Below the pieces are notes generated by a model that saw nothing but the letters and a program-made list of their open reading frames with translations, searched no databases and was not told where the DNA came from. A program made the position numbers and the translations under genes. A stretch of 54,502 bases of DNA, taken from Helicobacter rodentium ATCC 700285 (GTDB taxonomy: Bacteria; Campylobacterota; Campylobacteria; Campylobacterales; Helicobacteraceae). This document shows, piece after piece, positions 35,774 through 45,062 of the stretch (position 1 is the first letter of the stretch; every line of letters starts with the position of its first letter). The stretch covers positions 1-54,502 of the forward strand of contig NZ_JHWC01000012.1 in NCBI RefSeq assembly GCF_000687535.1, read 5' to 3'.

Positions 35774-36673
35774 TTAAAAGCGACTTTTTTCTAAACGCCA
35801 ATCGCCCATAATGCCAACAGGGCGAAACAATAAAACAAGGATTAAAAACAAAAAGGCAAAAGCATCTTTGTAGCCGCCAAGTTCCGGGAAAAGTGCTATT
35901 GCCATTACTTCAGTAAAACCTAAAATAAACCCTCCAAGCACTGCTCCTCCTACACTTCCGATTCCGCCTAATACTGCCGCTGCAAAGGCTTTTAACCCTA
36001 TGAGAACGCCCATTAAAGGCTCAATGGTAGGATAAGAAATGGCATAAAAGATTCCACCGATTCCGGCTAAAGTGCTACCAATAGCGAAAACAAGCGCAAT
36101 GATACGATTTACATTAATCCCCATTAGTCGCACCGTGTTAATATCAAACGCACTTGCGCGAATCGCCATTCCTTGTTTTGTGCGATAAAGGAATCGCAAC
36201 AGCCAACCCAAGAGTAAAAGGGTAACAACGGGAATAACAAGCGTGATGAGTGTGAGACTTGCACCAAAAACATTTAAAGTCTGCGAAAAAAACTCTGGTG
36301 CGTTAAAGAATCTAGGTGTTGAACCAAAAAGGACATTAAAGAGATTTTCCAAAAAGAAACTCACTCCAATTGCGGTGATGAGCATAGAGATTCTAGGAGC
36401 ATTTCTTAAAGGCGTATAGGCTATTTTATCAATCATAATGCCTAAGATTCCACATAAAGCAATCGCAAGAATGGCAGACGCATAAAAAGGCAACTCAAAA
36501 GAGCTAGTAGCAAAAAACACCAAAAATGCGCCCACCATCATAATGTCTGCGTGTGCGAAGTTAATGAGTCGCAAACAACCATAAACCATTGTATAGCCAA
36601 TGGCGATGAGCGCATACATGCTACCCAAGCTCAAACCATTGATACATTGCTGAAAAAAAGTCAAAAAATCCAA
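35774..36673 (-). CDS. livH: Branched-chain amino acid ABC transporter permease LivH
   Basis: Second permease, 299 residues, about eight membrane segments. LSLGSMYALIAIGYTMVYG and LINFAHADIMMVGA are the typical LivH opening; the ATPase-contact loop is AIRASAFDINTVRLMGIN. It follows livK by 36 bases. Confidence 0.95.
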   Translation of the reverse strand: MDFLTFFQQCINGLSLGSMYALIAIGYTMVYGCLRLINFAHADIMMVGAFLVFFATSSFELPFYASAILAIALCGILGIMIDKIAYTPLRNAPRISMLITAIGVSFFLENLFNVLFGSTPRFFNAPEFFSQTLNVFGASLTLITLVIPVVTLLLLGWLLRFLYRTKQGMAIRASAFDINTVRLMGINVNRIIALVFAIGSTLAGIGGIFYAISYPTIEPLMGVLIGLKAFAAAVLGGIGSVGGAVLGGFILGFTEVMAIALFPELGGYKDAFAFLFLILVLLFRPVGIMGDWRLEKSRF

Positions 36674-36709
36674 GCTTAAACCTTAGGACACATAAAAGAT
36701 AAATTGCAT

Positions 36710-37828
36710 TTAAGGTTCAATTGTGGTTTTATAAACCAAATTGCCATTTTGCACTTGGTTAATCACAGCACTTCGTATGGATTCTCCATTTTGCAAAGAA
36801 AATTTACCGCTTACGCCATTAAAATCTTTAGCATTGCGGATTTTGTCATTAATGCACTCACGATTCTCTGCGCCGCATTCTTCAATCGCAGCAACTGCTA
36901 ATCCATACGCATCTGCAAGCATAATACTAAAGGAGCTTACAGGTTCATTGTAAGCTTTTTTATAATCTTTGATAAACTGCTCCCCTTTGGGTGTTTGTTT
37001 GGAATTTGTGGAATAATAATCTGTTACCATATAGCCTTCACCTGCTTCTTTTGCCACATCAAAGAATATTTTGTTGGATACCAAGCCATCTCCACCGATT
37101 GTTGGCACATTTAGCCCAAGTTGTTTTGCTTGGACGGCAATTAGTGCGCCTTCATTATAGTAGATTGGCAAATACAAGACATCGGGATTTTTCGCTTTAA
37201 TGCTTGAGATTTGTGCTTTAAAGTCTTTTGTTCCTGCCTGTGCATTGGCTTCAATAATGACTTCACCGCCGAGCATTTTGAATTGGTTTCTAAAGGCGCG
37301 GGTAAGTCCAATAGAGTAATCGCTACTATTATCAAACAAAATCGCTGCTTTTTTCGCTCCTAAATCTCTAAAGGCTAGGTTTGCTGCAATCAATCCTTGA
37401 AAACTATCTGCAAAAGAGACGCGCGAAACAAACTTTTTGCCTTTAGTTACGCGATCATTAGTTGCAACGGGGGCAATGAGTGGCGTTTTGCTATCGTCTG
37501 CAATTTTTGTCATTGCTAGAGCATTCGTAGAAATCATTGGTCCTATGACGACACTTACTTTATCGCTAGAAACTAATCTTTGCATAGCATTTGCAGATTC
37601 TATCTTATCGCTTTTGTTGTCAATAAAGACAATTTTAATTGTATCGCCATTTTTGGTTTTGCTTTGCGCTTTGTGTGCTAAATCAATCCCTCGTTTGCCT
37701 AATTCACCAAAACCGCCAACTGCCCCGCTTACAGGCAAAACTACACCGATTTTTACTTCCCCAGCAAAAAGACTGCTACTTAAGATTCCACACGCTAATG
37801 ATAAAGCTAAAAATGCCTTGTTCATCAA
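36710..37828 (-). CDS. livK: Periplasmic branched-chain amino acid-binding protein
   Basis: Solute-binding receptor of the LIV importer. A signal peptide (about residues 1-22, ending SSSLFA) is followed by EVKIGVVLPVSGAVGGFGE, the usual opening of family 4 periplasmic receptors, and the conserved GPMISTNALAM ligand loop. 372 residues. First gene of livKHMGF on the minus strand. The receptor's preference among leucine, isoleucine and valine cannot be read from the sequence. Confidence 0.93.
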   Translation of the reverse strand: MMNKAFLALSLACGILSSSLFAGEVKIGVVLPVSGAVGGFGELGKRGIDLAHKAQSKTKNGDTIKIVFIDNKSDKIESANAMQRLVSSDKVSVVIGPMISTNALAMTKIADDSKTPLIAPVATNDRVTKGKKFVSRVSFADSFQGLIAANLAFRDLGAKKAAILFDNSSDYSIGLTRAFRNQFKMLGGEVIIEANAQAGTKDFKAQISSIKAKNPDVLYLPIYYNEGALIAVQAKQLGLNVPTIGGDGLVSNKIFFDVAKEAGEGYMVTDYYSTNSKQTPKGEQFIKDYKKAYNEPVSSFSIMLADAYGLAVAAIEECGAENRECINDKIRNAKDFNGVSGKFSLQNGESIRSAVINQVQNGNLVYKTTIEP

Positions 37829-37975
37829 AGTTCCTTAATGATTAAAATAGAATCTAATCTTGACAATTTTTTGCTTAAAAACGCATTACATTTGACTTTG
37901 GGAATATCATTGCCTTTAGATTAGCATTGTTTGGGCGGTTAATGAATGGTTTGTGGGTGTAGTTTGTGTGAGTTT

Positions 37976-37991
37976 AAGCCCCAAAGGGCTT
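37976..37991. terminator. Hairpin after the YceI gene
   Basis: AAGCCC, a 4-base loop, GGGCTT, just downstream of the YceI gene stop on the minus strand. A 6-bp GC-containing stem but no strong U-run, so moderate support only. Confidence 0.45.
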
Positions 37992-38004
37992 GAAGTTGAG
38001 GAAG

Positions 38005-38550
38005 TTATTGTGCGTTAGCTTTAAGGCTTAAAGTAATTTTTACTTCATCGCCAACAGAATTGTCTTTAAAAATATTACCCCAAGTAATATCAAAATCACT
38101 TCTTAAAATTTTTGTAGTAGCATTAATATCTAAAGCTTTGCCATTTGGTTGGATTGTGGCATCAAGCACGATAGGTTTTGTTGTGGAACGAATCGTTAAA
38201 TCCCCATAAATTTTGCCTGCTTCAAATTTTGTCATTTTAAAAGTCATATTGGGGTATTTTTTTGCATCAAACATATCCTCTGCTTGTAAATGCGCGTCTC
38301 TTTTAGCGTTTGCTGTATCTACTGAAGCAATATCTACAACGCCCTCTAGCACTTTTAGGGATTGAGAAGCAGAATCGTAATCAATCGTTGCGCTAAACTT
38401 ATTGAATTTACCATCTACTTGTGTGAGTTTGAGATGAGAAACGGAAAAATCTACTTTAGAGTTTGCTGAATCTAGTGCATAAGGAGCTGCAAGTGCTGGG
38501 AAACTAAGAGCTGCTACCAAACCAGAAATGAAGAGAAACTTTTTCATCAT
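38005..38550 (-). CDS. YceI-family periplasmic protein
   Basis: 181 residues with a signal peptide (KKFLFISGLVAALSFPALA). The mature part matches YceI lipocalin-like proteins that bind isoprenoid lipids: YALDSANSKVDFSVSHLKL, the strand pattern around TFKMTKFEAGKIYGDLTIR, and the terminal VGDEVKITLSLKANAQ. The role is not settled in the family; acid or quinone-related stress is often suggested. AAAGGA precedes the start. Confidence 0.9.
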   Translation of the reverse strand: MMKKFLFISGLVAALSFPALAAPYALDSANSKVDFSVSHLKLTQVDGKFNKFSATIDYDSASQSLKVLEGVVDIASVDTANAKRDAHLQAEDMFDAKKYPNMTFKMTKFEAGKIYGDLTIRSTTKPIVLDATIQPNGKALDINATTKILRSDFDITWGNIFKDNSVGDEVKITLSLKANAQ

Positions 38551-38616
38551 AAAATCCTTTTATATTGTTGAAATTCACCTTGAAATAATAACCAAAAAAA
38601 GTAAATAAAAAATTAA

Positions 38617-38775
38617 TCAATAGCAAATAGTTTGCGCAAATTCTCTTCGCAAAATCCTCATAAAAATTTCACATAAATTTGACATTTTCTCTATAAATAC
38701 TGCACAAGCAATAGGCAGAATTTCAGCACAATCTGCATAGTCTTTAGCTTGCTCTATGAAGTCTTTGGGAGTCAT
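38617..38775 (-). pseudogene. Truncated gene, start resembles a glucosaminidase-type hydrolase
   Basis: 52 residues beginning MTPKDFIEQAKDYADCAEIL. The start overlaps the stop of the upstream fragment by 4 bases (ATGA) and has AGGAG at the right distance, so it was a real gene start. The first ~28 residues resemble the opening of glucosaminidase/FlgJ-type peptidoglycan hydrolases, but the sequence then loses similarity and ends at 38617. I read it as the 5' end of a deleted gene in the effector patch. The family call rests on memory of a short stretch. Confidence 0.4.
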
Positions 38776-39347
38776 TCTTGTGCTCCTTTGTTTTTTTCAT
38801 CACTTTTTATAAATTTATCATTTTCTAAGTAAAAGATATTACCACCTGCTATACCAACCGAATGAGTATCTGTAAGCCTAAACCCTGCTCCCTCATCACC
38901 ATAGAGTCCATAAGTGGTTATGGTATCATAGATGTAGGTATAGAATGTTATAGGTATTACTTTATTATTTTTATCAATATAATAGCTTGTTACAAATAAA
39001 CCTTTATGAAGTATGTTATACGCTTCTTCCCCCATATATTCTTTGATTTTTTCCCTATAAGGACTTAAATCTGTTCTTTCATATTCTTGCTTTGAAAGCC
39101 CTTTAGCAAAATATTTGCAACCATTGGAAAGGATTTGGGGGTGGGTTTTATCAATAGCTTCCATTTGTTCCCAAAAAGTATCTCCTGTTGTTACCTTCTG
39201 CCTCATTTCCTCCCTTTCTTTTTCTCTTTGTTTTATCTCATCTCTTAGTTTTTTATCAAAAACATAGATTCCGCTATATTCCCTTGAAAGCTTAGACACC
39301 TCTTTATCTATTTTAGTCGTTAAACTTGTATTATGTAGGAAGGACAA
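38772..39347 (-). CDS. Downstream fragment of a broken PAAR-like effector gene
   Basis: 191 residues from a TTG at 39347 (or from later internal starts), without a convincing ribosome binding site. The frame continues where the upstream PAAR-like frame ends: both overlap at 39320-39347, so a frameshift or small deletion separates them. The product has a charged helix (IKQREKEREEMRQKVTTG), a TFWEQMEAIDKTHPQ segment and a strand-rich end (VSYYIDKN-like, GDEGAGFRLTDTHSVGIAGG). I do not recognise its activity; it could be the C-terminal effector domain. It may not be translated in the present state. Confidence 0.5.
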   Translation of the reverse strand: MSFLHNTSLTTKIDKEVSKLSREYSGIYVFDKKLRDEIKQREKEREEMRQKVTTGDTFWEQMEAIDKTHPQILSNGCKYFAKGLSKQEYERTDLSPYREKIKEYMGEEAYNILHKGLFVTSYYIDKNNKVIPITFYTYIYDTITTYGLYGDEGAGFRLTDTHSVGIAGGNIFYLENDKFIKSDEKNKGAQE

Positions 39348-39820
39348 CCTACAATAGAGCTATAGAGTAAATCAGTTTCTAATATAAAAGGAATATTCTT
39401 ATCTTGAATACTTTTACCTAGATTAGATTTTAATTGCACTACTCCTCCGTGCATACACTTTATCTCATTATCTTCTAGTATAGGGTGAAGCATTGCAATG
39501 CTTAAAGGTTTTAATTGTTCTTTGTGTTGTTTTTGCTCTCTTTGTATGATAGCTTTATCTTGTTTTTCTTGAGATTCTTTGTTTGTGAGTTCTAGTTTAA
39601 TATTGAGACTAGAATCTAAGAGAGAATAATTTAAAAGAGTAAGAGTAGAAGCATTTAAAAAGATAAGGAGTGTGCCTAGATTATTTTCTTCATCTTTGGG
39701 GGAGAAGTGATAAGTTGGTGTATCTTGTTTAATAGTGTTGTCTTTGTCTAATTCTCCAAAGTAAAGAGGATTGTTTGGAATCTTGAGTGCTTACTAAGTC
39801 TTTAGGATTTATTTTATCTA
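39320..39820 (-). pseudogene. Remnant of a PAAR-like (type VI secretion effector) gene
   Basis: No intact frame, but conceptual translation on the minus strand is clear. A piece reading DKINPKDLVSTQDSKQ (39771-39820) passes by a one-base shift near 39775 into a 157-codon frame (39320-39790) with no start codon. That frame contains PLYFGELDKDNTIKQDTPTY, a Glu/Lys/Gln-rich helix, and near the end CMHGGVVQLKSN ... IVGC. The C-x-H-G-G and I-V-G-C blocks are those of PAAR-like proteins of Campylobacterota, as I remember them. Stops upstream and the frameshift into the next fragment show decay. Confidence 0.6.
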
Positions 39821-39952
39821 GTTATCTATTTCTTGAGAATCTATCTTTGCGATTCCACAATGTGTTTGTGTCGCGTAAAAGGGCGCAATAAACTTTTAAG
39901 CAAATCTAAGATAGAATCGCAGATTTTATCTTTTTAATGCGAGGTTGCGAAG

Positions 39953-41293
39953 TTGTTTGGTGTTATTACAGAGGGTTTTCAAAGTGCCATTAGCAAAATC
40001 CGATTCCAAGACGATGAAAAGGCGTTAAAACGCGCTTTAGAGGAGTTAAAAAAATCACTTTTAAAATCCGATGTGCATTATAAGGTTTTAAAAGAATTGT
40101 TAAGCGATGTGGAGCTTAAAACGAAGCAAAGCGGAATCGGAAAGGAAAATTTTTTAAGCGCATTAAAAGAATCGCTCCATACGATTCTAACTGCGCCCGG
40201 AAATTATGGATTTATTTTTGCGCCCAAGCCCCCGACAATCGTTTTAATGGCGGGTTTGCAGGGAAGTGGTAAAACAACGACAACAGCAAAACTTGCTCAT
40301 TATCTCAAAGGCAAACAAAAGAAAGTTTTGCTTGCGGCGTGCGATTTGCAAAGACTAGCTGCAGTGGAGCAGTTGCGACAATTAGCCTTGCAAGTGGAAG
40401 TAGATTTTTTTCACTTAGAAGGGAAAACTCCCGTAGAAATTGCGCTAGAAGCCAAAAATAAAGCAATACAAGGGCTTTATGATGTGTTGCTTGTGGATAC
40501 TGCTGGACGATTAGCGATTGATGAAGCTTTAATGCAGGAATTGCAGGGCATTAAGAATGCGATTACTCCTAATGAAGTCTTTTATGTGGTGGATAGTTTA
40601 AGCGGACAAGATGGCGTCAAGAGTGCGGCAACATTCCACGAGCGTATGGATTTAAGTGGCGTGATTCTAAGCAAGTTTGATGGGGATAGCAAGGGCGGAA
40701 TCGCGCTAAGTATCGCGCATCAGCTTGGGATTCCATTGCGCTTTATCGGTGTGGGGGAGAAAATAGCAGATTTAGAAGTTTTTATTCCTGAACGCATTGT
40801 TGGGCGGTTAATGGGCGCGGGAGATATTCACTCTTTAGCCGAAAAAACCGCTGCGGTCATTAGCGAAAAAGAAGCAAAAGATATTTCTAAAAAAATCAAA
40901 AAAGGCAAATTTAATTTTAACGACTTCATTGCGCAATTAGACAATATCAAAAAAATCGGTTCTATGCAGTCCATTCTCTCAATGTTGCCGGGCTTGGGGA
41001 ATATGGCAAGTGCGCTTAAAGATGTGGATTTGGACAATTCTAAAGAGATGAAACAAATCCGCGCAATGGTTTTTTCAATGACGCCAAAGGAGCGTGAGAA
41101 TCCGGATTTGCTCAATGGTAGCCGCAAGAAGCGCATTGCAATGGGCGCAGGGATTGATGTGAGTGATGTGAATCGCTTTTTGAAACAATTTGAAAATGCC
41201 GCAAAAATGGCAAAGAAATTCTCCAATAAAGGTGGAATGGGCGATCTTATGAGCTTGATGAAAGACGCAAGAATGGGACAGCTTAGGAGGTAA
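39953..41293 (+). CDS. ffh: Signal recognition particle protein Ffh
   Basis: GTPase of the SRP that binds signal sequences and 4.5S RNA and targets nascent membrane proteins. N-domain MFGVITEGFQSAISKIRF; G domain with GLQGSGKTTTTAKLA, DTAGR, DGDSKGG; the M domain has the RNA-binding segment and Met-rich end (GMGDLMSLMKDARMGQLRR). 446 residues. The start is TTG at 39953; GAGG lies 9 bases upstream. A DUF805 gene follows 1 base after the stop. Confidence 0.96.
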   Translation: MFGVITEGFQSAISKIRFQDDEKALKRALEELKKSLLKSDVHYKVLKELLSDVELKTKQSGIGKENFLSALKESLHTILTAPGNYGFIFAPKPPTIVLMAGLQGSGKTTTTAKLAHYLKGKQKKVLLAACDLQRLAAVEQLRQLALQVEVDFFHLEGKTPVEIALEAKNKAIQGLYDVLLVDTAGRLAIDEALMQELQGIKNAITPNEVFYVVDSLSGQDGVKSAATFHERMDLSGVILSKFDGDSKGGIALSIAHQLGIPLRFIGVGEKIADLEVFIPERIVGRLMGAGDIHSLAEKTAAVISEKEAKDISKKIKKGKFNFNDFIAQLDNIKKIGSMQSILSMLPGLGNMASALKDVDLDNSKEMKQIRAMVFSMTPKERENPDLLNGSRKKRIAMGAGIDVSDVNRFLKQFENAAKMAKKFSNKGGMGDLMSLMKDARMGQLRR

Positions 41294-41294
41294 T

Positions 41295-41834
41295 TTGGTT
41301 TCATTTACGCAAGCGGTTAAGAGCGGGATTTATAATGTTTTTAATATCAAGGGTAGGGCTTCTCGCTCCGAATTTTGGTGGTTTAGTTTATTTTTAGGAA
41401 TTATTGGTTTTTGCTTAGGTTTTATCTTGGGGTTTATCTCTGGATTTTTTGGATTTTTTGGTATTGATACGCATAATGACATTATGCTTAGTGTATTATG
41501 TGTTGTGCTTTGGATTGCAGGTATTTCTATTACCATTAGACGCTTACACGATGTGAATAAATCTGCTTGGTGGGCAATTTTATACTTTATTTGCTATATA
41601 CTCTTTGAAATTGTTGCATTTATTTGTGTTGATTTTGATAGTATTGACCCTAATAATCCTGATGCGCGGTTGTGGTTCTTGATTCTTTGTAAGTTTGCAT
41701 TGATAATTTGGGTAATTGTGCTGTTGGTTTTCTGTGTCCTAAGAGGCACACAAGGCGATAATCGTTTCGGAGCTGACCCGCTTGATTTATCGGCGCAAGA
41801 GAGCGAAATAAACGAAGCGCACATTACAAAGTAG
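41295..41834 (+). CDS. DUF805 family membrane protein
   Basis: 179 residues with four hydrophobic segments. The N-terminal FNIKGRASRSEFWWF and the mid-protein RRLHDVNKSAWW are the DUF805 hallmarks; the function of the family is unknown. It begins with TTG at 41295, supported by a perfect AGGAGG 4 bases upstream, and directly follows ffh, so both are likely on one transcript. The C-terminal tail is acidic and probably cytosolic. Confidence 0.92.
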   Translation: MVSFTQAVKSGIYNVFNIKGRASRSEFWWFSLFLGIIGFCLGFILGFISGFFGFFGIDTHNDIMLSVLCVVLWIAGISITIRRLHDVNKSAWWAILYFICYILFEIVAFICVDFDSIDPNNPDARLWFLILCKFALIIWVIVLLVFCVLRGTQGDNRFGADPLDLSAQESEINEAHITK

Positions 41835-41883
41835 TTTGCCTATATTTGCAAATCCATACTCTTGCATACTTAAGAGATTCCAT

Positions 41884-41930
41884 CTTGTCATTGCGAGATT
41901 CCGTGTTAGCAGAATCTTGGTAATCCATAG
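41884..41930. repeat. REP-like intergenic sequence
   Basis: TTGTCATTGCGAGATTCC at the left edge and GGTAATCCATAG at the right, similar to the element at 11862-11893 and to GTCATTGCGAG-type repeats common between bacterial genes. It lies between the DUF805 gene and the convergent aminotransferase gene. Confidence 0.45.
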
Positions 41931-41936
41931 AATTGC

Positions 41937-43271
41937 TTAAAAGGTTCTACCCTTAAGAATTTCTTGCAATGCCACGATTAATTGATTGATTTCCTCTTTT
42001 GTGTGCGTGTAATGCACATTTAACCGCACCCAACCCGGTTTTTGAATAAAAAATGTTTCATCTTCTAAACCTAACAAATCGTGTCCATAAGGTCCAGCAC
42101 AAGCGCAACCTGCACGAGTAAGAATCCCATATTCCTTGGATAATTTCAACGAAACCTCAAAAGATGAGATTCCACAAATATTGAAAGAAAAAATACCCAA
42201 AGCGTTATGTGATAAATTACCATAGGTTATTATCTTGGGTTCATTTTCTAAAAATTCTTGTAATGTGCGAATATGAGGAGACTTTACCGCATTAATCCAT
42301 TCCTGTCCTATTTCCTCTCGTAGCATATAACCAAAACAACTACGCAAAAACTCTAAAATTCCGGGTGTTCCAGCTTCTTCACGCATTTCCTCCTGCGCAT
42401 AATATTGCGCACTTTTGCGCGAAACATAACCCACAACACCTCCTCCACAAAAAGTTGGTGGCAAAGTTTTATCAATCAAAGCACGAGAGATAATTAGGAT
42501 TCCACTCCCGCCTACACCACCTAAAAGTTTATGAGGGGAGAGAAAAGCCACATCATAAAAGCTTGGTGGAATATCTAAATAAGGCGAAGTGGTCGCACAA
42601 TCAAAGCATACGATTCCACCAAAAGAGCGAATGAGATGAGAAATTTCTGCAAAAGGAGCTAAGATTCCGCTTACATTAGAACCCAAAGCAAAAGAACCGA
42701 TGATTTTACGCCCGATATTTGCGCTTAAAACCTCCTTCAAAGCCTCCAAATCCACCAATCCTTGCGCATTTAATCCTATACGCACAACTTCGCACAAGCC
42801 TTCTCTAAAGCTCAACTCGTTGCTATGATGTTCATAAGGTCCGATAATAACAAGCGGGAGGGAAGATTTCTCTTGCAAAGTTTTCAAACCCAAAGCCTGT
42901 TTTGTTTTGGGTGGAATATAAATGCCCAATAGTTCTTGAAATTTTTTAATTGCTGCGCTTGAGCCAAAACCGCAAGAGATAAGTGCAAAACTAGAATCTA
43001 ATCCAAAGATTTGCTTTAACCTCTCTCTTGCTCCCTCGTATAAGGAGCTAATCAACTGCGAATGGGAATTGCTCTGCGAATGCGTGTTGGCATAAAAAGG
43101 TAGAATCTCCTGCAATCGCGATTCCACAGACTTTGCAGCTAATCCGCTTGCAGTCCAATCAAAATGATGGAATCCTGTTTGCAAAATACATTCTTTGCGT
43201 AAAATATTGCGCTTAAGCTCCCAATCATTTGGCAACTCTCCTAAAAGTGGCGTTAAAAAATCTTGAATCAT
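41937..43271 (-). CDS. Class V aminotransferase, cysteine desulfurase-like
   Basis: 444-residue PLP enzyme of the aminotransferase class V fold. The cofactor lysine lies in FLSPHKLLGGVGGSG; upstream CFDCATTSPYLDIPP holds the Asp that pairs with the pyridine nitrogen. The N-terminal HFDWTASGLAAKSVE resembles the DNAATT opening of desulfurase-like enzymes, and a C-terminal cysteine pair (RAGCACAGPYGHD) sits in the SufS-like substrate loop. It could be a desulfurase or a related lyase; the substrate is uncertain. It stands alone between converging and diverging genes, with no isc or suf genes in the window. Confidence 0.82.
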   Translation of the reverse strand: MIQDFLTPLLGELPNDWELKRNILRKECILQTGFHHFDWTASGLAAKSVESRLQEILPFYANTHSQSNSHSQLISSLYEGARERLKQIFGLDSSFALISCGFGSSAAIKKFQELLGIYIPPKTKQALGLKTLQEKSSLPLVIIGPYEHHSNELSFREGLCEVVRIGLNAQGLVDLEALKEVLSANIGRKIIGSFALGSNVSGILAPFAEISHLIRSFGGIVCFDCATTSPYLDIPPSFYDVAFLSPHKLLGGVGGSGILIISRALIDKTLPPTFCGGGVVGYVSRKSAQYYAQEEMREEAGTPGILEFLRSCFGYMLREEIGQEWINAVKSPHIRTLQEFLENEPKIITYGNLSHNALGIFSFNICGISSFEVSLKLSKEYGILTRAGCACAGPYGHDLLGLEDETFFIQKPGWVRLNVHYTHTKEEINQLIVALQEILKGRTF

Positions 43272-43382
43272 CGTTTAGGATTCCTAAAATAAATTGTTTT
43301 TGCGCTACATTTTACCACAGATTTAGGGCAAATTGCTCTAAAGTAAGCTATACTTTTAACTTTTAATTTTGGAGTTTTTAAA

Positions 43383-44543
43383 GTGGAAAACATCATCACC
43401 TTTGGCATTATTGCAATTTTGATTGTCATTGCACCCTTTCTTAGCTCACTTTTACGCTTACCTCTTGTGGTTACAGAGATTCTGCTTGGCGCATTGGCTT
43501 TTCACTTTGGATTATTTTCTCACTCCGAATCCTTAAGCTTTATTGCGCACATTGGATTTTTGTTTTTAATGTTTCTATGTGGCTTGGAAGTGGATTTAAA
43601 AACTTTTACAAGACTTGGATTGGATTTTTTGAAATCAGCCTTTCTCTATTTTTCTATTCTTTATGGTGTAGCTTGTATCTATGTATTCAACGCAGGTTTA
43701 TCTAAATTCTATATTGCGGCTTTGCCTGTGATGAGTTTGGGTATGATTATGGCATTGCTAAAAGAATATCCTAAAAACACGCCTTGGCTACTACTTGCGC
43801 TTAATGTCGGAATCTTGGGTGAATTGATTAGTATTATTGTGCTTGTAATCTTGAATGGCGCATATTCTTATGGATTAAATTGGGAGTTATATAAAACGCT
43901 ACTGGTTTTATTTATTTTTTTGAGTGCTATTGTTGGAATCTTCAAGATAGCAGACATTATGTTTTGGTGGTTTCCAACACTCAAATTTTTTCTCATTCCC
44001 AAAAATACGAGCAAAAATCAAGATATTCGCTTTAGCTCTATGCTGTTTTTGATTCTTATTGGTATCACACAAATTTTGGGATTAGAACGTGTGCTAGGAG
44101 CTTTTTTAGCCGGAATGATTCTAGCAACTTATTTTCATCACCATAAAGGGTTAGCGGAAAAACTCAATGATTTTGGATTTGGATTTTTCATTCCATTGTT
44201 TTTTATTTTCGTTGGTTCTACATTGGATTTGAACCTTATTCTGCAAAATCACCAATTACTTTCGCTTACATTTACGATTATTTTTGCAATGGTTATATTA
44301 CGTCTGCTTGGAGCTTTTATCGCATATAGAAAATACTTTGGCAATATAAAACGCACTATTTTATTTGCCTTTAGCCATTCTATGCCTTTAACCTTTCTTG
44401 TTGCCACCGCCCAACTTGGCTTACAATTTAACGCTATTAATACGCACGAGTATTACGCCTTTATCCTCGCCGCGCTTTTAGAAGGGATATTCTTGACAAT
44501 TTGCATTAAGCTACTAAACAATTATCAACCTGAATCTGCTTAA
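43383..44543 (+). CDS. Cation/proton antiporter (CPA2, KefB-like)
   Basis: 386 residues with about 12 membrane segments of the sodium/hydrogen exchanger fold. LLRLPLVVTEILLGALAFHF opens the protein, [20 protein letters not shown] and LGLERVLGAFLAGMIL are typical of CPA2 members, and FIPLFFIFVGSTLDL is the late conserved helix. There is no C-terminal nucleotide-binding (RCK) domain. The ion (Na+ or K+) is not known. The start is GTG at 43383 with GGAG upstream. Confidence 0.88.
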   Translation: MENIITFGIIAILIVIAPFLSSLLRLPLVVTEILLGALAFHFGLFSHSESLSFIAHIGFLFLMFLCGLEVDLKTFTRLGLDFLKSAFLYFSILYGVACIYVFNAGLSKFYIAALPVMSLGMIMALLKEYPKNTPWLLLALNVGILGELISIIVLVILNGAYSYGLNWELYKTLLVLFIFLSAIVGIFKIADIMFWWFPTLKFFLIPKNTSKNQDIRFSSMLFLILIGITQILGLERVLGAFLAGMILATYFHHHKGLAEKLNDFGFGFFIPLFFIFVGSTLDLNLILQNHQLLSLTFTIIFAMVILRLLGAFIAYRKYFGNIKRTILFAFSHSMPLTFLVATAQLGLQFNAINTHEYYAFILAALLEGIFLTICIKLLNNYQPESA

Positions 44544-44552
44544 TCTCTCTTT

Positions 44553-45059
44553 TTAAAATTTATGCTTTTGCTTCAAGCCTTTTTCGAATTTTTTACGCTT
44601 GATAATGGATAGTTTGTCAATAAACAAAACCCCATTTAAATGGTCAATTTCGTGCTGAAAGGCAACTGCTAAATAATCTTTGGCGACAATTTCTTGCTTT
44701 TTTCCGAAGCGGTTTTGGTAGGCAACCCTAATCGTGTTAGAGCGTTTAATGTCTTCATAAAACTCTGGAACACTTAAACAGCCCTCACTAAAAACAATTT
44801 CTCCATCTTTTTCTATAATTTCTGGATTGATAATCTCTAGCAAATCCTCTTTGTGTTGATTCCCCTCCTCGTCTGGAATGCAAATCAGTAATGCGCGGAT
44901 AGGCTTAGCCACTTGAATCGCGGAAATACCTACGCCATTTTTAGCTAACATAATTTCATACATTTCATCTAAAAGAGCGTGAAGTTCCGCGTCAAAGGAT
45001 TCTACCGGCTGCGAAATCTGACGCAAAATAGGATTAGGATAAGTAATAACCTCAAGCAT
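44553..45059 (-). CDS. def: Peptide deformylase
   Basis: Removes the formyl group from new proteins; iron or zinc enzyme. All three family motifs are present: GVGISAIQVAKP (variant of GxGLAAxQ), EGCLSVPEFY and QHEIDHLNGVLF. 168 residues. Separated by 3 bases from the GGDEF gene and close to clpP and tig, the order I remember from Helicobacter and Campylobacter, except for the inserted GGDEF gene. Confidence 0.96.
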   Translation of the reverse strand: MLEVITYPNPILRQISQPVESFDAELHALLDEMYEIMLAKNGVGISAIQVAKPIRALLICIPDEEGNQHKEDLLEIINPEIIEKDGEIVFSEGCLSVPEFYEDIKRSNTIRVAYQNRFGKKQEIVAKDYLAVAFQHEIDHLNGVLFIDKLSIIKRKKFEKGLKQKHKF

Positions 45060-45062
45060 GGA

